The notes: generated by a model not told the origin, from the letters alone. 35,441 nt of DNA from Defluviitaleaceae bacterium (GCA_009784025.1 WQVK01000026.1:1-35441), one strand, 5' to 3'. Positions 16,790 to 24,142 are shown, numbered from the stretch's first letter. Made by a program: numbers and translations.

Positions 16790-17725
16790 ATGCGGGATGT
16801 GTTTGCTAGGATTGTTGAGAATATCGAGAAGGTCGTTATCGGGCGAGGCGAGGCCGTTAGGCTGGTTGTTGTTGGGTTGCTGGCCGGGGGGCATGTGCTT
16901 TTGGAGGATGTGCCTGGGTCTGGCAAGACGCTGCTGGCCAAGGCGCTGGCGGCTTCTGTGGGTTGTAGCTTTAAGCGGATTCAGTTTACGCCAGATATGC
17001 TGCCTTCGGATATCACGGGAATTAACTACTTTAATATGAAGGTGTCGGAGTTTGAGTTTATGGCCGGGCCGGTTTTTGCCAATTTTGTACTGGCAGATGA
17101 GATTAACCGCGCCACGCCAAAAACCCAGGCCGGGTTGCTAGAATGCATGGAAGAGCGGCAAGTAACCATAGATAATGTTACCCACAAGCTTGCGCCGCCT
17201 TTTATGGTGGTTGCCACCCAAAACCCGGTGGATACCCAGGGTGTGTTCCCGCTGCCAGAGGCGCAGCTGGACAGGTTCACCTTTAGAATACCCATGCAAT
17301 ATACTTCCCATGAAGCTTCTGTAGAAATTTTAAGAACCCACAGGCAGGCAGCGGCACCGCTGCAGCCAGTGGCCACCGCAGATGAAATAATGGCCGCCCA
17401 GGCCGCCGTGCCAGAAATTTTTGTACATGAAGATATGATGGGCTACATAGTTAGCCTGGCAGAGGCCACCCGCGCCCATGAAGGGGTAATGCTTGGGGTA
17501 AGCGCCCGCGGCGCGCTGGTTCTAATGCGCACGGCGCAAGCCATGGCCGGTGTGGCGGGCCGCAGCTACGTGATACCGGACGATGTGAAACATGCGGCCA
17601 TACCAGTGATGGCCCATAGGCTTATTTTAAAAGGCACAGAACGCATAAAAAAAGCCGCAGCAGACGAAATTATCACAGAGATTTTGAACAACACTGCCGT
17701 GCCAACAGAATTTTTGCAAAGCTGA
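16790..17725 (+). CDS. MoxR family AAA+ ATPase
   Basis: This 311-residue protein is a chaperone-like ATPase thought to help assemble or activate partner proteins encoded beside it. Walker A is VPGSGKT (residues 41-47), Walker B is FVLADEINRA (99-108), followed by sensor I in VVATQNPVDTQGVFPLPEAQLDRF. The C-terminal lid covers about residues 200-311. AAAAGGGG precedes the ATG. The stop overlaps the start of the DUF58 gene by one base (TGATG), so translation is coupled. MoxR-DUF58-DUF4129 is a well-known conserved trio; the usual transglutaminase gene is missing here. Confidence 0.92.
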   Translation: MRDVFARIVENIEKVVIGRGEAVRLVVVGLLAGGHVLLEDVPGSGKTLLAKALAASVGCSFKRIQFTPDMLPSDITGINYFNMKVSEFEFMAGPVFANFVLADEINRATPKTQAGLLECMEERQVTIDNVTHKLAPPFMVVATQNPVDTQGVFPLPEAQLDRFTFRIPMQYTSHEASVEILRTHRQAAAPLQPVATADEIMAAQAAVPEIFVHEDMMGYIVSLAEATRAHEGVMLGVSARGALVLMRTAQAMAGVAGRSYVIPDDVKHAAIPVMAHRLILKGTERIKKAAADEIITEILNNTAVPTEFLQS

Positions 17726-18747
17726 TGTATATTTGGTTTTGGGTTTTTTTGTTATTGCTGGTGGCTTATGTTGCTTATATTATTTTAAGGCGCGAAGGCT
17801 TAAAAATGCTGGCCTATAGGCGGTATTTTTCCCAGCCGGGGGTGTTTGAGGGTGAAACGGTTTTGCTGGTGGAAGAGGTGCAGAACCCTTATTTTTTGCC
17901 ACTTTTTTTCGTGAATATAGACGGCTACATGTATAACGAGCTACGGCTAAAAGGCCAGCCAGAAGGCACAATGCAAGAGTTCACCAGCCGGTTTTACCTA
18001 CCGCCGCGTACCCAGGTGCGCCGCTCTATACCCATAAAATGCACAAAGCGCGGTTATTATGAGCTAGAAACAGTATATGTGCAAAACAAGAGCCGCGCGG
18101 CTAAGGCTGCGTTGTTTGTGTACCCACGGGTGCTGCCCTTCCAAGAAAGCCGCAGCATGGAGAACGAAATGCAAAACTTAGCAGAATCTGACAGGCGGCT
18201 ATTGCAAGACCCCTTCAGCTTTGCCGGCGTGCGGGAATACCGCCCCGGCGACCCTTTCCGTAGCATAAACTACAAAGCCACAGCCAAAACCGGCGCGCTA
18301 AAAGTAAACGAGCGGGACTATTTCTCTAGCCGCAGCTTTATGCTGTACATAGACTTCCACGTGCCAGAAGATAGCGAAAGCCACCCAGAAATAATGGAAA
18401 CGGCCCTATCTTACGCCGCAGATATGGTACAAAAAGCCATAAACCAAGGCTATAACGTGGGTTTCGCCGCCAATTGCAAAAAACAGTTGGGCCGGGAAAA
18501 GCACATCCGCTACCCCATGCGCCGCGGCCAAGAACATTATGTAGAAATTCTACGCGAAATGGCCGCGATTCGCATCTCGGAAGGTTGCTCGCTAACCTGG
18601 CTAATGCAACAAGATATAGACGAACTATACAACGTAGACATATATATCATGACCGCAAACACCTACGACACAAACAGTAGCTTCAGCGGCATAGTATCCG
18701 TGCTAGAAAGTAGGGGTAATTGTGTTACGGTTATGGTGGAAAGATGA
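17725..18747 (+). CDS. DUF58 domain-containing protein
   Basis: This 340-residue protein has an N-terminal membrane helix (about residues 2-20) and a middle beta-rich region. The DUF58 signature is at about 169-200 (VREYRPGDPFRSINYKATAK, then LKVNERDYF). A von-Willebrand-A-like fold is expected in the C-terminal third (FMLYIDFHVPEDSE). It is coupled to moxR and probably works with it in an envelope-related process not defined for most bacteria. GAAACCGT overlaps its stop codon, matching the AAAACCGT motif seen after other genes. Confidence 0.9.
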   Translation: MYIWFWVFLLLLVAYVAYIILRREGLKMLAYRRYFSQPGVFEGETVLLVEEVQNPYFLPLFFVNIDGYMYNELRLKGQPEGTMQEFTSRFYLPPRTQVRRSIPIKCTKRGYYELETVYVQNKSRAAKAALFVYPRVLPFQESRSMENEMQNLAESDRRLLQDPFSFAGVREYRPGDPFRSINYKATAKTGALKVNERDYFSSRSFMLYIDFHVPEDSESHPEIMETALSYAADMVQKAINQGYNVGFAANCKKQLGREKHIRYPMRRGQEHYVEILREMAAIRISEGCSLTWLMQQDIDELYNVDIYIMTANTYDTNSSFSGIVSVLESRGNCVTVMVER

Positions 18748-18847
18748 AACCGTGGGATACTTGCAGGCGCGTTTCGTATGGGTGATGCACTAACATGTGA
18801 AAAGCGAGGCAAGACTTCAACATTTTGATGGAATAAAGGAGGCAGCT

Positions 18848-19528
18848 ATGATAAAAATCATCCGTGAGAATAAAATTGCTACTATTTTACTGCTGGCCTC
18901 GTTTGTGGCTTCGGTAGGGCTGGCGGGGGCTTTCTTTGCTACGGAAGGCACTAGCCTGCGGTTGTTTGTGCTGCTGGCGGTGGCGCTTTTGTGGCTGTAT
19001 TTGCAGTTGCGCTGGTATATAAAAATCCTATCACGCTATGCTTGGGAAATGCCGGTGGCCAAGCGTGTAAAAAGCACCCTGTTTAGGCTGGTGGGGTTGG
19101 CCTTTGGTTTTATCGCAGAGCTGTTCTCGCGGTTGGCGGCTAGGGTTAGCAGCCTCACGGGCAGGCTGCCGCGGCTGCCAGGCAAGCGCAGGGGCAACCG
19201 CCTTGCCCATTATCAAGACGAGAAAATTCGCATAACATTCGAGCGGGGGCGCAACCCCTTCCGCAAAATGAAATGGAAGAACATGCAAACCAACCGCGAC
19301 CGGGTGCGCTTCATATATGCCTCGTACCTGCAGCAAAAAATAAAAAAAGGCGCAAGCATAACCCCGACAGAAACCCCAAACGAACTATCCGTGAAGTTAA
19401 CCACCCCCGAAGATGCTGCTGCCGCGCTATTCCCTTTGTACAATAAGGCTAGATACTCTACGGCAGAGGTGGGTAAAGATGAAATCCACCAAATCCTGCC
19501 ATGCGCCCATAAGCGGTTAAAGCTATAG
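18848..19528 (+). CDS. DUF4129 domain membrane protein
   Basis: This 226-residue protein starts at an ATG with AAAGGAGG in front; a longer frame from 18797 has no such site. Two membrane helices lie at about residues 10-31 and 36-56. A basic linker follows, with possible further amphipathic helices near 75-100. The C-terminal domain (about 145-215) has RVRFIYASYLQQKIKKG, TPTETPNELSVKL and YNKARYSTAEV, the pattern of DUF4129 domains usually fused to transglutaminases. The position after moxR and DUF58 agrees. Here the catalytic transglutaminase part is absent. Confidence 0.75.
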   Translation: MIKIIRENKIATILLLASFVASVGLAGAFFATEGTSLRLFVLLAVALLWLYLQLRWYIKILSRYAWEMPVAKRVKSTLFRLVGLAFGFIAELFSRLAARVSSLTGRLPRLPGKRRGNRLAHYQDEKIRITFERGRNPFRKMKWKNMQTNRDRVRFIYASYLQQKIKKGASITPTETPNELSVKLTTPEDAAAALFPLYNKARYSTAEVGKDEIHQILPCAHKRLKL

Positions 19529-19653
19529 AGCTTATGGCGTGGCATGAAGGCCTTGTTTTAGCGGGCTAACGCAAGGCGGGCATGTGAGTGCGGCCGGGCA
19601 TGTTTCAAGAAAATTGGACAAACCGTTAAAAATTTCGGCCTGGATACAACAAG

Positions 19654-19677
19654 AACCCTGAATTTTCAGGGTTTTTT
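19654..19677 (+). terminator. Intrinsic terminator of the moxR operon
   Basis: ACCCTGA and TCAGGGT form a short GC-containing stem followed by six T. The bases 19529-19650 before it hold no recognisable feature apart from an AAACCGTT near 19619. Confidence 0.8.
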
Positions 19678-19713
19678 AGGTTTGTGGGTTCAAAAAATGT
19701 ACGTTTTTGCCCA

Positions 19714-19741
19714 AAATGTGGTACCGCACGGTACCATTTTC
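19714..19741. repeat. GGTACC-N4-GGTACC box
   Basis: GGTACC at 19720-19725 and 19730-19735, in an AAAATG...CATTTT frame, like those at 7466, 11340 and 35191. It lies about 90 bases upstream of the erm promoter. Confidence 0.7.
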
Positions 19742-19827
19742 GGAAAAAATATCGTTTTTCGGAAAATATATCAACGCAGATTATGCCGTATCTGTTCGCG
19801 CCATGCGGCTGGCCAGCAAGCATCATC

Positions 19828-19856
19828 TAGACAGCCACCAAAAACTGTAGTACAAT
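19828..19856 (+). promoter_or_regulatory. Promoter of erm leader and gene
   Basis: TAGACA (19828-19833), a 17-base spacer and TACAAT (19851-19856); one mismatch in each hexamer. The predicted start of transcription is near 19863, just before the leader peptide ribosome binding site. Confidence 0.75.
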
Positions 19857-19884
19857 AGGGCGTAAAATTTCTGGAGGTTAACAA

Positions 19885-19911
19885 ATGCCTATGTTCATTC
19901 GGTTACGTTAA
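19885..19911 (+). CDS. erm leader peptide with RLR stall motif
   Basis: The frame encodes the eight residues MPMFIRLR and a stop, with GGAGG seven bases before the ATG. Arg-Leu-Arg is an established macrolide-dependent ribosome arrest motif in leader peptides of erm and mef genes (for example those ending MRLR). A terminator hairpin starts four bases after the stop. Drug-stalled ribosomes at the end of this frame would be expected to change the folding of the following RNA and allow erm expression. Confidence 0.8.
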   Translation: MPMFIRLR

Positions 19912-19914
19912 TAA

Positions 19915-19965
19915 GGCACACTAAGTAAAGATGGATTTGCCACCTTGCTTTAGTGCGCCTTTTTT
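19915..19965 (+). terminator. Attenuator terminator before erm
   Basis: GGCACACTAAG (19915-19925) pairs with CTTTAGTGCGCC (19948-19959), with one A-C mismatch and a G-T pair, followed by six T. It separates the leader peptide from the erm coding sequence, the layout of transcription attenuation. In addition TCATTCGG inside the leader frame is complementary to CCGAATGA (about 19975-19982), just before the erm ribosome binding site, offering an alternative fold. Confidence 0.75.
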
Positions 19966-19996
19966 CGTTTATTCCGAATGAGAGAGGTGTTTTTTT

Positions 19997-20773
19997 ATGC
20001 CCAAAAATAATAAGGCGCTTTGGGTATCGCAGAATTTTTTAACCAGCAAAAGGATTATCCATGGGCTTATTGCCAAAACAAATATAACCGCCAGCGATCA
20101 TATTATAGAAATAGGCCCAGGCAAGGGGCATATCACAGATATTTTGCTAGAACACTGTGCAAAAATAACCGCAATAGAACTTGACCATAAACTTTACAGC
20201 CGGCTACAACTAAAATACGACGGCCACAGCAAACTTTGCCTGCATTATCAAGACTTTATGCAGTTTAACCTGCCCGCCAGTGGCGAATATAAAATTTTTT
20301 CCAATATTCCATTTAGCCGCACCACGGATATTCTGCGAAAGCTAACAGAATGCAAAAACCCGCCCACCCAGGCATGGCTTATCATGGAAAAAGGCGCAGC
20401 AAGGCGCTTTATGGGCCACCCAAGGGAAAGCTTGCGTTCCCTGGCGATAAAGCCTATATTCGACATGAGCATCGTCCATTTTTTCAACCGGCATGATTTT
20501 CACCCCATACCCGGCGTGGACGTCGTGATGCTTCATATGAAACGAAAGCCCGCTAGGGATATCCCCGCGGGGCAAATGCGCGAGTTTCAGGCTTTTGTTA
20601 AAAATGGCTTGGCGCGAAACCAGGCGGGGCTGCTAAGCATGTTCACCAAGCGGCAGCTATCTAGGGCCTGCAACATTGCCGGGGTTAGCGACCTTCTTTC
20701 TGGCGAGATTTTGTATATCCAATGGCTATGTCTTTTCCGATGCTACAAGAATTATAGGCAAAACGGGAGATAA
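19997..20773 (+). CDS. erm: Erm-type 23S rRNA adenine N6-methyltransferase
   Basis: This 258-residue protein is an rRNA dimethylase of the Erm/KsgA family. Motifs are QNFL (12-15), the SAM-binding EIGPGKG (38-44), the acidic IELD (60-63), HYQDF (83-87) and the catalytic SNIPF (102-106). Family-specific features of Erm over KsgA are AWLIMEKGAARRFMG, DFHPIPGVDVVML and the C-terminal LYIQWLCLF. By family it methylates A2058 of 23S rRNA and gives macrolide-lincosamide-streptogramin B resistance; this is inferred. GAGAGGTG precedes the ATG. The leader and terminator upstream argue for inducible expression. I saw no neighbouring transposase, so it may be a resident gene. Confidence 0.92.
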   Translation: MPKNNKALWVSQNFLTSKRIIHGLIAKTNITASDHIIEIGPGKGHITDILLEHCAKITAIELDHKLYSRLQLKYDGHSKLCLHYQDFMQFNLPASGEYKIFSNIPFSRTTDILRKLTECKNPPTQAWLIMEKGAARRFMGHPRESLRSLAIKPIFDMSIVHFFNRHDFHPIPGVDVVMLHMKRKPARDIPAGQMREFQAFVKNGLARNQAGLLSMFTKRQLSRACNIAGVSDLLSGEILYIQWLCLFRCYKNYRQNGR

Positions 20774-20842
20774 TATAGTAGAGTTCTTCCGAAATTTCCG
20801 TAGGGGTTTTCGGAAAAGTTACAGTTTCAATCTTTATGCTAT
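20772..20842 (+). repeat. Double-hairpin repeat, copy 1
   Basis: Begins ATAATATAGTAGAGTTCTTC and contains CCGAAATTTCCGTAGGGG/TTTTCGG and GTTACAGTTTCAATCTTT. It is shorter than the copies at 23312, 23925 and 26976. It separates erm from the EamA gene. Confidence 0.65.
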
Positions 20843-20898
20843 GGTAAAATATGAAAACAGCAAAGCCTTGAGCAATTTTGAAAAAAGGAGGGACAACC

Positions 20899-21765
20899 AT
20901 GGAAACTTGGCTTTTGTTCGCCATTGGGGCGGCTTTATTTGCGGCGCTTACTACTGTGTTGGCTAAGGTTGGAGTGCGGAATGTGGATTCTCATTTGGCC
21001 ACGGCTATAAGGACTGTAGTTGTGCTTTTGTTTGCTTGGGTTATGGTTTTTGTGGTGGGTTCGGCAGGGGGTATCCACGAAATTAGCCCACGCACTTGGG
21101 TTTTTTTGGTGTTGTCTGGGCTGGCTACGGGTGGGTCTTGGCTTTGTTATTTCCGGGCGCTGCAGCTTGGCAATGTGAATAAGGTTGTGCCAATTGATAA
21201 GAGCAGTACTATTCTTACCATGGTTTTGGCGTTTATTATACTTAGCGAGCCTGTGGGCGTGGTTACGGCTGTGGGCATGGTGCTGATGGCAATTGGCACA
21301 TGGCTTATGATAGAGCTGAAACAAGACGCAGCAGACAAGAGCGGCCAAAGCTGGCTTATTTACGCCGTTTTGGCGGCGGTGTTTGCCAGCCTGGTGGCCA
21401 TATTTGGCAGGATAGGCGTGCAAGATATGGACGCCAGCCTATGGACGGCCATACGTACCGTGGTTGTTGTGCCCCTAAGCTGGGGCATGGTTTTTATGAC
21501 CGGCGGCCAAAAGAAAATAAAATCCGTAGACGCAAAGAGCTGGACATTTTTAACCCTGTCTGGTGTGGCCACTGGCGTAAGTTGGCTGTTTTTCTACCAC
21601 GCCCTGCAAAACGGTAACGCCAGCCATGTTGTACCCATAGACAAGCTAAGCATACTTCTAGTGATGCTGTTCGCCCGCATCTTTCTTGCCGAAAAATTCT
21701 CCCGTCGCAGCCTGGTTGGCCTGGTTTTTTTGACGGTGGGTACGCTGTTGCCGGTGGTGGTTTAA
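20899..21765 (+). CDS. EamA/DMT family transporter
   Basis: This 288-residue integral membrane protein has about ten helices arranged as two EamA repeats (about 1-138 and 148-288). The repeats share clear internal similarity: HLATAIRTVVVLLFAWVMVF with SLWTAIRTVVVVPLSWGMVF, LSGLATGGSWLCYFRALQ with LSGVATGVSWLFFYHALQ, and VVPIDKSS with VVPIDKLS. Members of this superfamily export metabolites; the substrate is unknown. ATG 20899 is preceded by AAGGAGG. It carries an AAAACCGT element overlapping its stop codon and a terminator at 21854. Confidence 0.92.
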   Translation: METWLLFAIGAALFAALTTVLAKVGVRNVDSHLATAIRTVVVLLFAWVMVFVVGSAGGIHEISPRTWVFLVLSGLATGGSWLCYFRALQLGNVNKVVPIDKSSTILTMVLAFIILSEPVGVVTAVGMVLMAIGTWLMIELKQDAADKSGQSWLIYAVLAAVFASLVAIFGRIGVQDMDASLWTAIRTVVVVPLSWGMVFMTGGQKKIKSVDAKSWTFLTLSGVATGVSWLFFYHALQNGNASHVVPIDKLSILLVMLFARIFLAEKFSRRSLVGLVFLTVGTLLPVVV

Positions 21766-21833
21766 AACCGTCAGAGGATTTGCCTCCAACACCTCCACTT
21801 CTTTTTTAGAAAAAAAGAAGCAAAAAACTTTAA
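21764..21833 (+). repeat. AAAACCGT 3' element after EamA gene
   Basis: AAAACCGT (21764-21771) overlaps the stop codon. It is followed by GAGG-ATTT-GCCTC and CTTCTTTTTT/AAAAAAAGAAG, the same order as after valS and the ABC ATPase gene. Confidence 0.6.
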
Positions 21834-21853
21834 TATTTTCATGATAGATTTTC

Positions 21854-21880
21854 AAAAAAGCCTGAATTTTTAGGCTTTTT
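21854..21880 (+). terminator. Intrinsic terminator
   Basis: AAAAAAGCCT and AGGCTTTTTT form the stem around an A/T-rich loop. Confidence 0.75.
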
Positions 21881-21938
21881 TATTTTTGAGAACAGGGAAA
21901 ATGATGCCAAAAGGCATTTTTTTAGGTGAGCGAGCGAT

Positions 21939-22056
21939 TATAATGAAATAATTCGAAAACGGTCTCGCCTGTTGCGGCAAAAACGCCTGGAACGCCTTAT
22001 CTCGGCGTTTAAGATGCCGCTTGGGCGAGACAGTTTCTCATTTGTTTCAATGTATA
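21939..22056 (-). mobile_element. MITE-like element, copy 3
   Basis: The ends TATAATGAAATAA and TTGTTTCAATGTATA enclose GGTCTCGCC and GGGCGAGAC arms. The orientation is opposite to copies 1, 2 and 6. With the comEA leader it fills the gap 21881-22171. Confidence 0.8.
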
Positions 22057-22093
22057 CAACTATTTTGCAGGCAAATGTGATTCAAAATGTGCA

Positions 22094-22122
22094 TTGTACG
22101 GGTTATGTTTCAAATGTATTAT
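22094..22122 (+). promoter_or_regulatory. Candidate comEA promoter
   Basis: TTGTAC (22094-22099), a 17-base spacer and TATTAT (22117-22122). The -35 is weak and the -10 good. Confidence 0.4.
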
Positions 22123-22171
22123 GAAAGTGATATGTAGTGAAATAATCATAACATCGGGAGGGGAATCCCAC

Positions 22172-22840
22172 ATGGACAATCGTGCGCTAGAGTTTATAAA
22201 AGACAATAAGTATATCATTTTGGGTGTGTTATGCTTGCTGGCAGTTGGGGTGATTTACATAATAATGCAAGGCAGTGGCGGCAATATTGCCCCTGCGGAG
22301 CCTGTCGCGCTACAGTTACAATACACACCGCAGCCAGAATACGAGCCACAGCTCCCCACAGAAGCCCCGGAAGAAACCCCAGAGCCTATTATCGTGGCGG
22401 TGCATGTGGTGGGCGAGGTTTACCATCCCGGGTTAGTTTGGCTGCCCTATGGTTCCAGGGTGGACAAGGCCATATCCCTAGCCGGAGGCCACACCGCAAG
22501 CGCAGATATGCTGCGGGTAAACATAGCCGCAGTGGTGCATGATGCCATGCAAATTATCGTGCCGGCAGAAGGCGAAGAAATTGCCGAAGTTTTCATCTTT
22601 GCAGAGCCGCCACCACAAGCCGCCGCCGCACCCGGGGCAGCCAACAGCGGCCTGGTTAATATCAATACCGCCACCTCGCAAGAGCTGCAAACCCTACCCA
22701 ACATCGGGGATGCTCTCTCCCGCGCAATAATCGACTTCCGCGAAACGCATGGCCTATTTTCTTGCATAGAAGAGCTAATAAACGTACCGCGCATAGGCGA
22801 AAGAACAATGGACAGCTTACGCCCCTTAGTTACAATATAA
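22172..22840 (+). CDS. comEA: ComEA-like helix-hairpin-helix DNA-binding protein
   Basis: This 222-residue protein has a membrane helix at about residues 15-34 and a Pro/Glu-rich linker (40-70). An SLBB-type domain follows (VAVHVVGEVYHPGLVWLPYGSRVDKAISLAGG). A C-terminal ComEA-type double helix-hairpin-helix (about 160-222) has VNINTATSQELQTLPNIG and INVPRIGERT. ComEA binds incoming DNA on the outer face of the membrane in transformation. GGGAGGGG precedes the ATG at 22172. comEB or comEC are not adjacent, and no other competence gene lies in the window, so a competence role is by homology only. Confidence 0.9.
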   Translation: MDNRALEFIKDNKYIILGVLCLLAVGVIYIIMQGSGGNIAPAEPVALQLQYTPQPEYEPQLPTEAPEETPEPIIVAVHVVGEVYHPGLVWLPYGSRVDKAISLAGGHTASADMLRVNIAAVVHDAMQIIVPAEGEEIAEVFIFAEPPPQAAAAPGAANSGLVNINTATSQELQTLPNIGDALSRAIIDFRETHGLFSCIEELINVPRIGERTMDSLRPLVTI

Positions 22841-22880
22841 CCGCAGGTATATTTCCCGCAATTTGCGTCAAAGCTTCAGT

Positions 22881-22923
22881 TATAGTGAAATAAACGAGAC
22901 CGATTTCGAATTATTTCACTATA
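22881..22923 (+). mobile_element. Minimal MITE-like derivative, copy 4 (43 bp)
   Basis: Perfect 13-base inverted ends TATAGTGAAATAA (22881-22893) and TTATTTCACTATA (22911-22923) flank only ACGAGACCGATTTCGAA, an internally deleted version of the full element. It abuts the ribosome binding site of the next gene. Confidence 0.8.
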
Positions 22924-22942
22924 CTAAGAAGGAGCTGAACAT

Positions 22943-23242
22943 ATGGGAAAAACAGAGCGAGTAATCCTAATAAAAGGCGACCATAAAAAATGGTACAACC
23001 AAGCAATATTCATAATAAACCCAGCCACAACCAAAGAACAACTCCCCACAGACCTAGTAGCCGAAGCAGAAAAAATAATAGCCAACTACATGACAAAACC
23101 ACCCCCCGCCCCAAACACCGTAATATCTGCCCAACAAAACAACAAAAAAACCAAACGCCTGGACTTTGCGCTAAATATTATAATGATGCTAATATGCATC
23201 GCGATAGTGGCGGTTATTGTTTACGGGATGCGGATGGGGTAA
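22943..23242 (+). CDS. Small tail-anchored membrane protein
   Basis: This 99-residue protein has a basic soluble N-terminal part (MGKTERVILIKGDHKKWYNQ, IINPATTKEQLPTD), a short Pro-rich linker near 52-60 and a single C-terminal membrane helix (about 73-96). No signal peptide. AAGGAG precedes the ATG. Family unknown. It follows comEA by 100 bases, with the 43-bp MITE derivative in the gap. AAAACCGT overlaps its stop codon and a perfect 21-bp hairpin follows. Confidence 0.7.
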   Translation: MGKTERVILIKGDHKKWYNQAIFIINPATTKEQLPTDLVAEAEKIIANYMTKPPPAPNTVISAQQNNKKTKRLDFALNIIMMLICIAIVAVIVYGMRMG

Positions 23243-23247
23243 AACCG

Positions 23248-23294
23248 TAAGGCCAAGGCCGTAAGAAATCCACTTTCTTACGGCCTTGGCCTTA
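23248..23294 (+). terminator. Perfect 21-bp inverted repeat at gene end
   Basis: 23248-23268 and 23274-23294 are exact reverse complements (TAAGGCCAAGGCCGTAAG as the outer part) with a 5-base loop TCCAC. There is no proper T tract, so it may stabilise RNA ends or terminate weakly in both directions. Confidence 0.55.
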
Positions 23295-23311
23295 ATTTAC
23301 GTTTTAATAAA

Positions 23312-23480
23312 TAATTTAATAGAGTTCTTATGAAATTGCAAAAAACGCAATTTCATAAGGTTCTCCTGACGAACCCGGCACTTCATGCCGCCCGGTTTCT
23401 TCCGGGTTACCTCAGAAGAAGCAAAAGATTAAAATTGTAACTTCTTCCGAAATCCCCTACGGGAATTTCGGAAGAAGTCT
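23312..23480 (+). repeat. Double-hairpin repeat, copy 2, with a second repeat nested inside
   Basis: The first hairpin (ATGAAATTGC/GCAATTTCAT) and the second (CTTCCGAAAT/AATTTCGGAAG) match the copy at 23925. Between them is an inverted copy of the GGTAACCCG...CGGGTTCG unit (about 23360-23412) that is absent at 23925. Confidence 0.7.
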
Positions 23481-23527
23481 AATGTTAAAATTTTTTGCTT
23501 CTTTTTTTCAAAAGAGAAGAGAAATCT

Positions 23528-23893
23528 TTATGCCACAACATACCCACCATCAGCCAATAAACTCATGGCCTTATCAAAGTCCACGGCCTTCACCAAGATA
23601 TAATCCGTATCATAAGTAGATACCGCAAAAATGCTTATGCCGCCGTTGGCCAGCGTGTTGGTTATCCCAGCTAAAATGCCAACCAGGCTAAAGTCCAGCA
23701 CGCCAGATACTTTTAGCCCCCGCCAGCCTGGCTCGTGGGCTATGGTATTTTGCGGGGCGTAGGCTGTTTCACATACTAGGGATATTTCATCTGCGGTTTT
23801 TGCCGCGAAAGTTATCCCCTTTGTAAAGTCTACCTGCCCCATATCTTCTAGTTTGCATATGCTAAAATCCTGCGCCAATATTTCTAGTTGCAT
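23528..23893 (-). CDS. ACT domain-containing protein
   Basis: This 121-residue cytoplasmic protein consists of a short N-terminal strand-helix section (1-50) and an ACT-type ligand-binding domain (about 58-121). Signature parts are GVLDFSLVGILAGITNTLANGGISIFAVSTYDTDYILVK. It resembles the small CASTOR-like ACT proteins that may sense amino acids; ligand and partner unknown. GGGAGG precedes the ATG. Its promoter appears to lie in the adjoining dispersed repeat. Confidence 0.85.
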   Translation of the reverse strand: MQLEILAQDFSICKLEDMGQVDFTKGITFAAKTADEISLVCETAYAPQNTIAHEPGWRGLKVSGVLDFSLVGILAGITNTLANGGISIFAVSTYDTDYILVKAVDFDKAMSLLADGGYVVA

Positions 23894-23922
23894 GCTGCGC
23901 CTCCCTCGTTTTGTGTGGCAAG

Positions 23923-23951
23923 ATTATAGTAGAGTTCTTCTGAAATTGCAA
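23923..23951 (-). promoter_or_regulatory. Promoter for the ACT gene, inside a dispersed repeat
   Basis: On the minus strand TTGCAA (23951-23946), a 17-base spacer and perfect TATAAT (23928-23923). The -35 is part of the loop-side sequence of the repeat hairpin. Confidence 0.6.
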
Positions 23952-24030
23952 AAAACGCAATTTCAAAAGAAGCAAAAGATTGAAATGTAATTTTTCCGAA
24001 ATTAAAAAACGTAATTTCGGAAGAAGTCTT
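23925..24030 (+). repeat. Double-hairpin repeat, copy 3
   Basis: TAGTAGAGTTCTTCTGAAAT, then the hairpin GAAATTGC/GCAATTTC, AGAAGCAAAAGATTGAAA, and a second hairpin TTCCGAAATT/AATTTCGGAA. Copies at 20772, 23312 and (inverted) 26976. Confidence 0.75.
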
Positions 24031-24142
24031 GTGAAATAACTCGAAATCGGTCTCGCCTGTCGCGGCAAAAATGCCGGAAACGCCTTGTTTCAGCGTTTCA
24101 GGTGCCGCTCTGGCGAGACCGTTTCTCATTTATTTCACTGTA
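24028..24142 (-). mobile_element. MITE-like element, copy 5
   Basis: The ends are TGTGAAATAAC and TTATTTCACTGTA, with GGTCTCGCC and GGCGAGACC arms. It directly adjoins the double-hairpin repeat, so two repeat families sit side by side. Confidence 0.8.

Noticed and set aside
20935-21423. 162-codon minus-strand frame opposite the EamA gene
   Set aside because: Composition is His/Gln/Asn-rich as expected for an antisense shadow of a membrane protein gene, and the plus-strand gene is certain.
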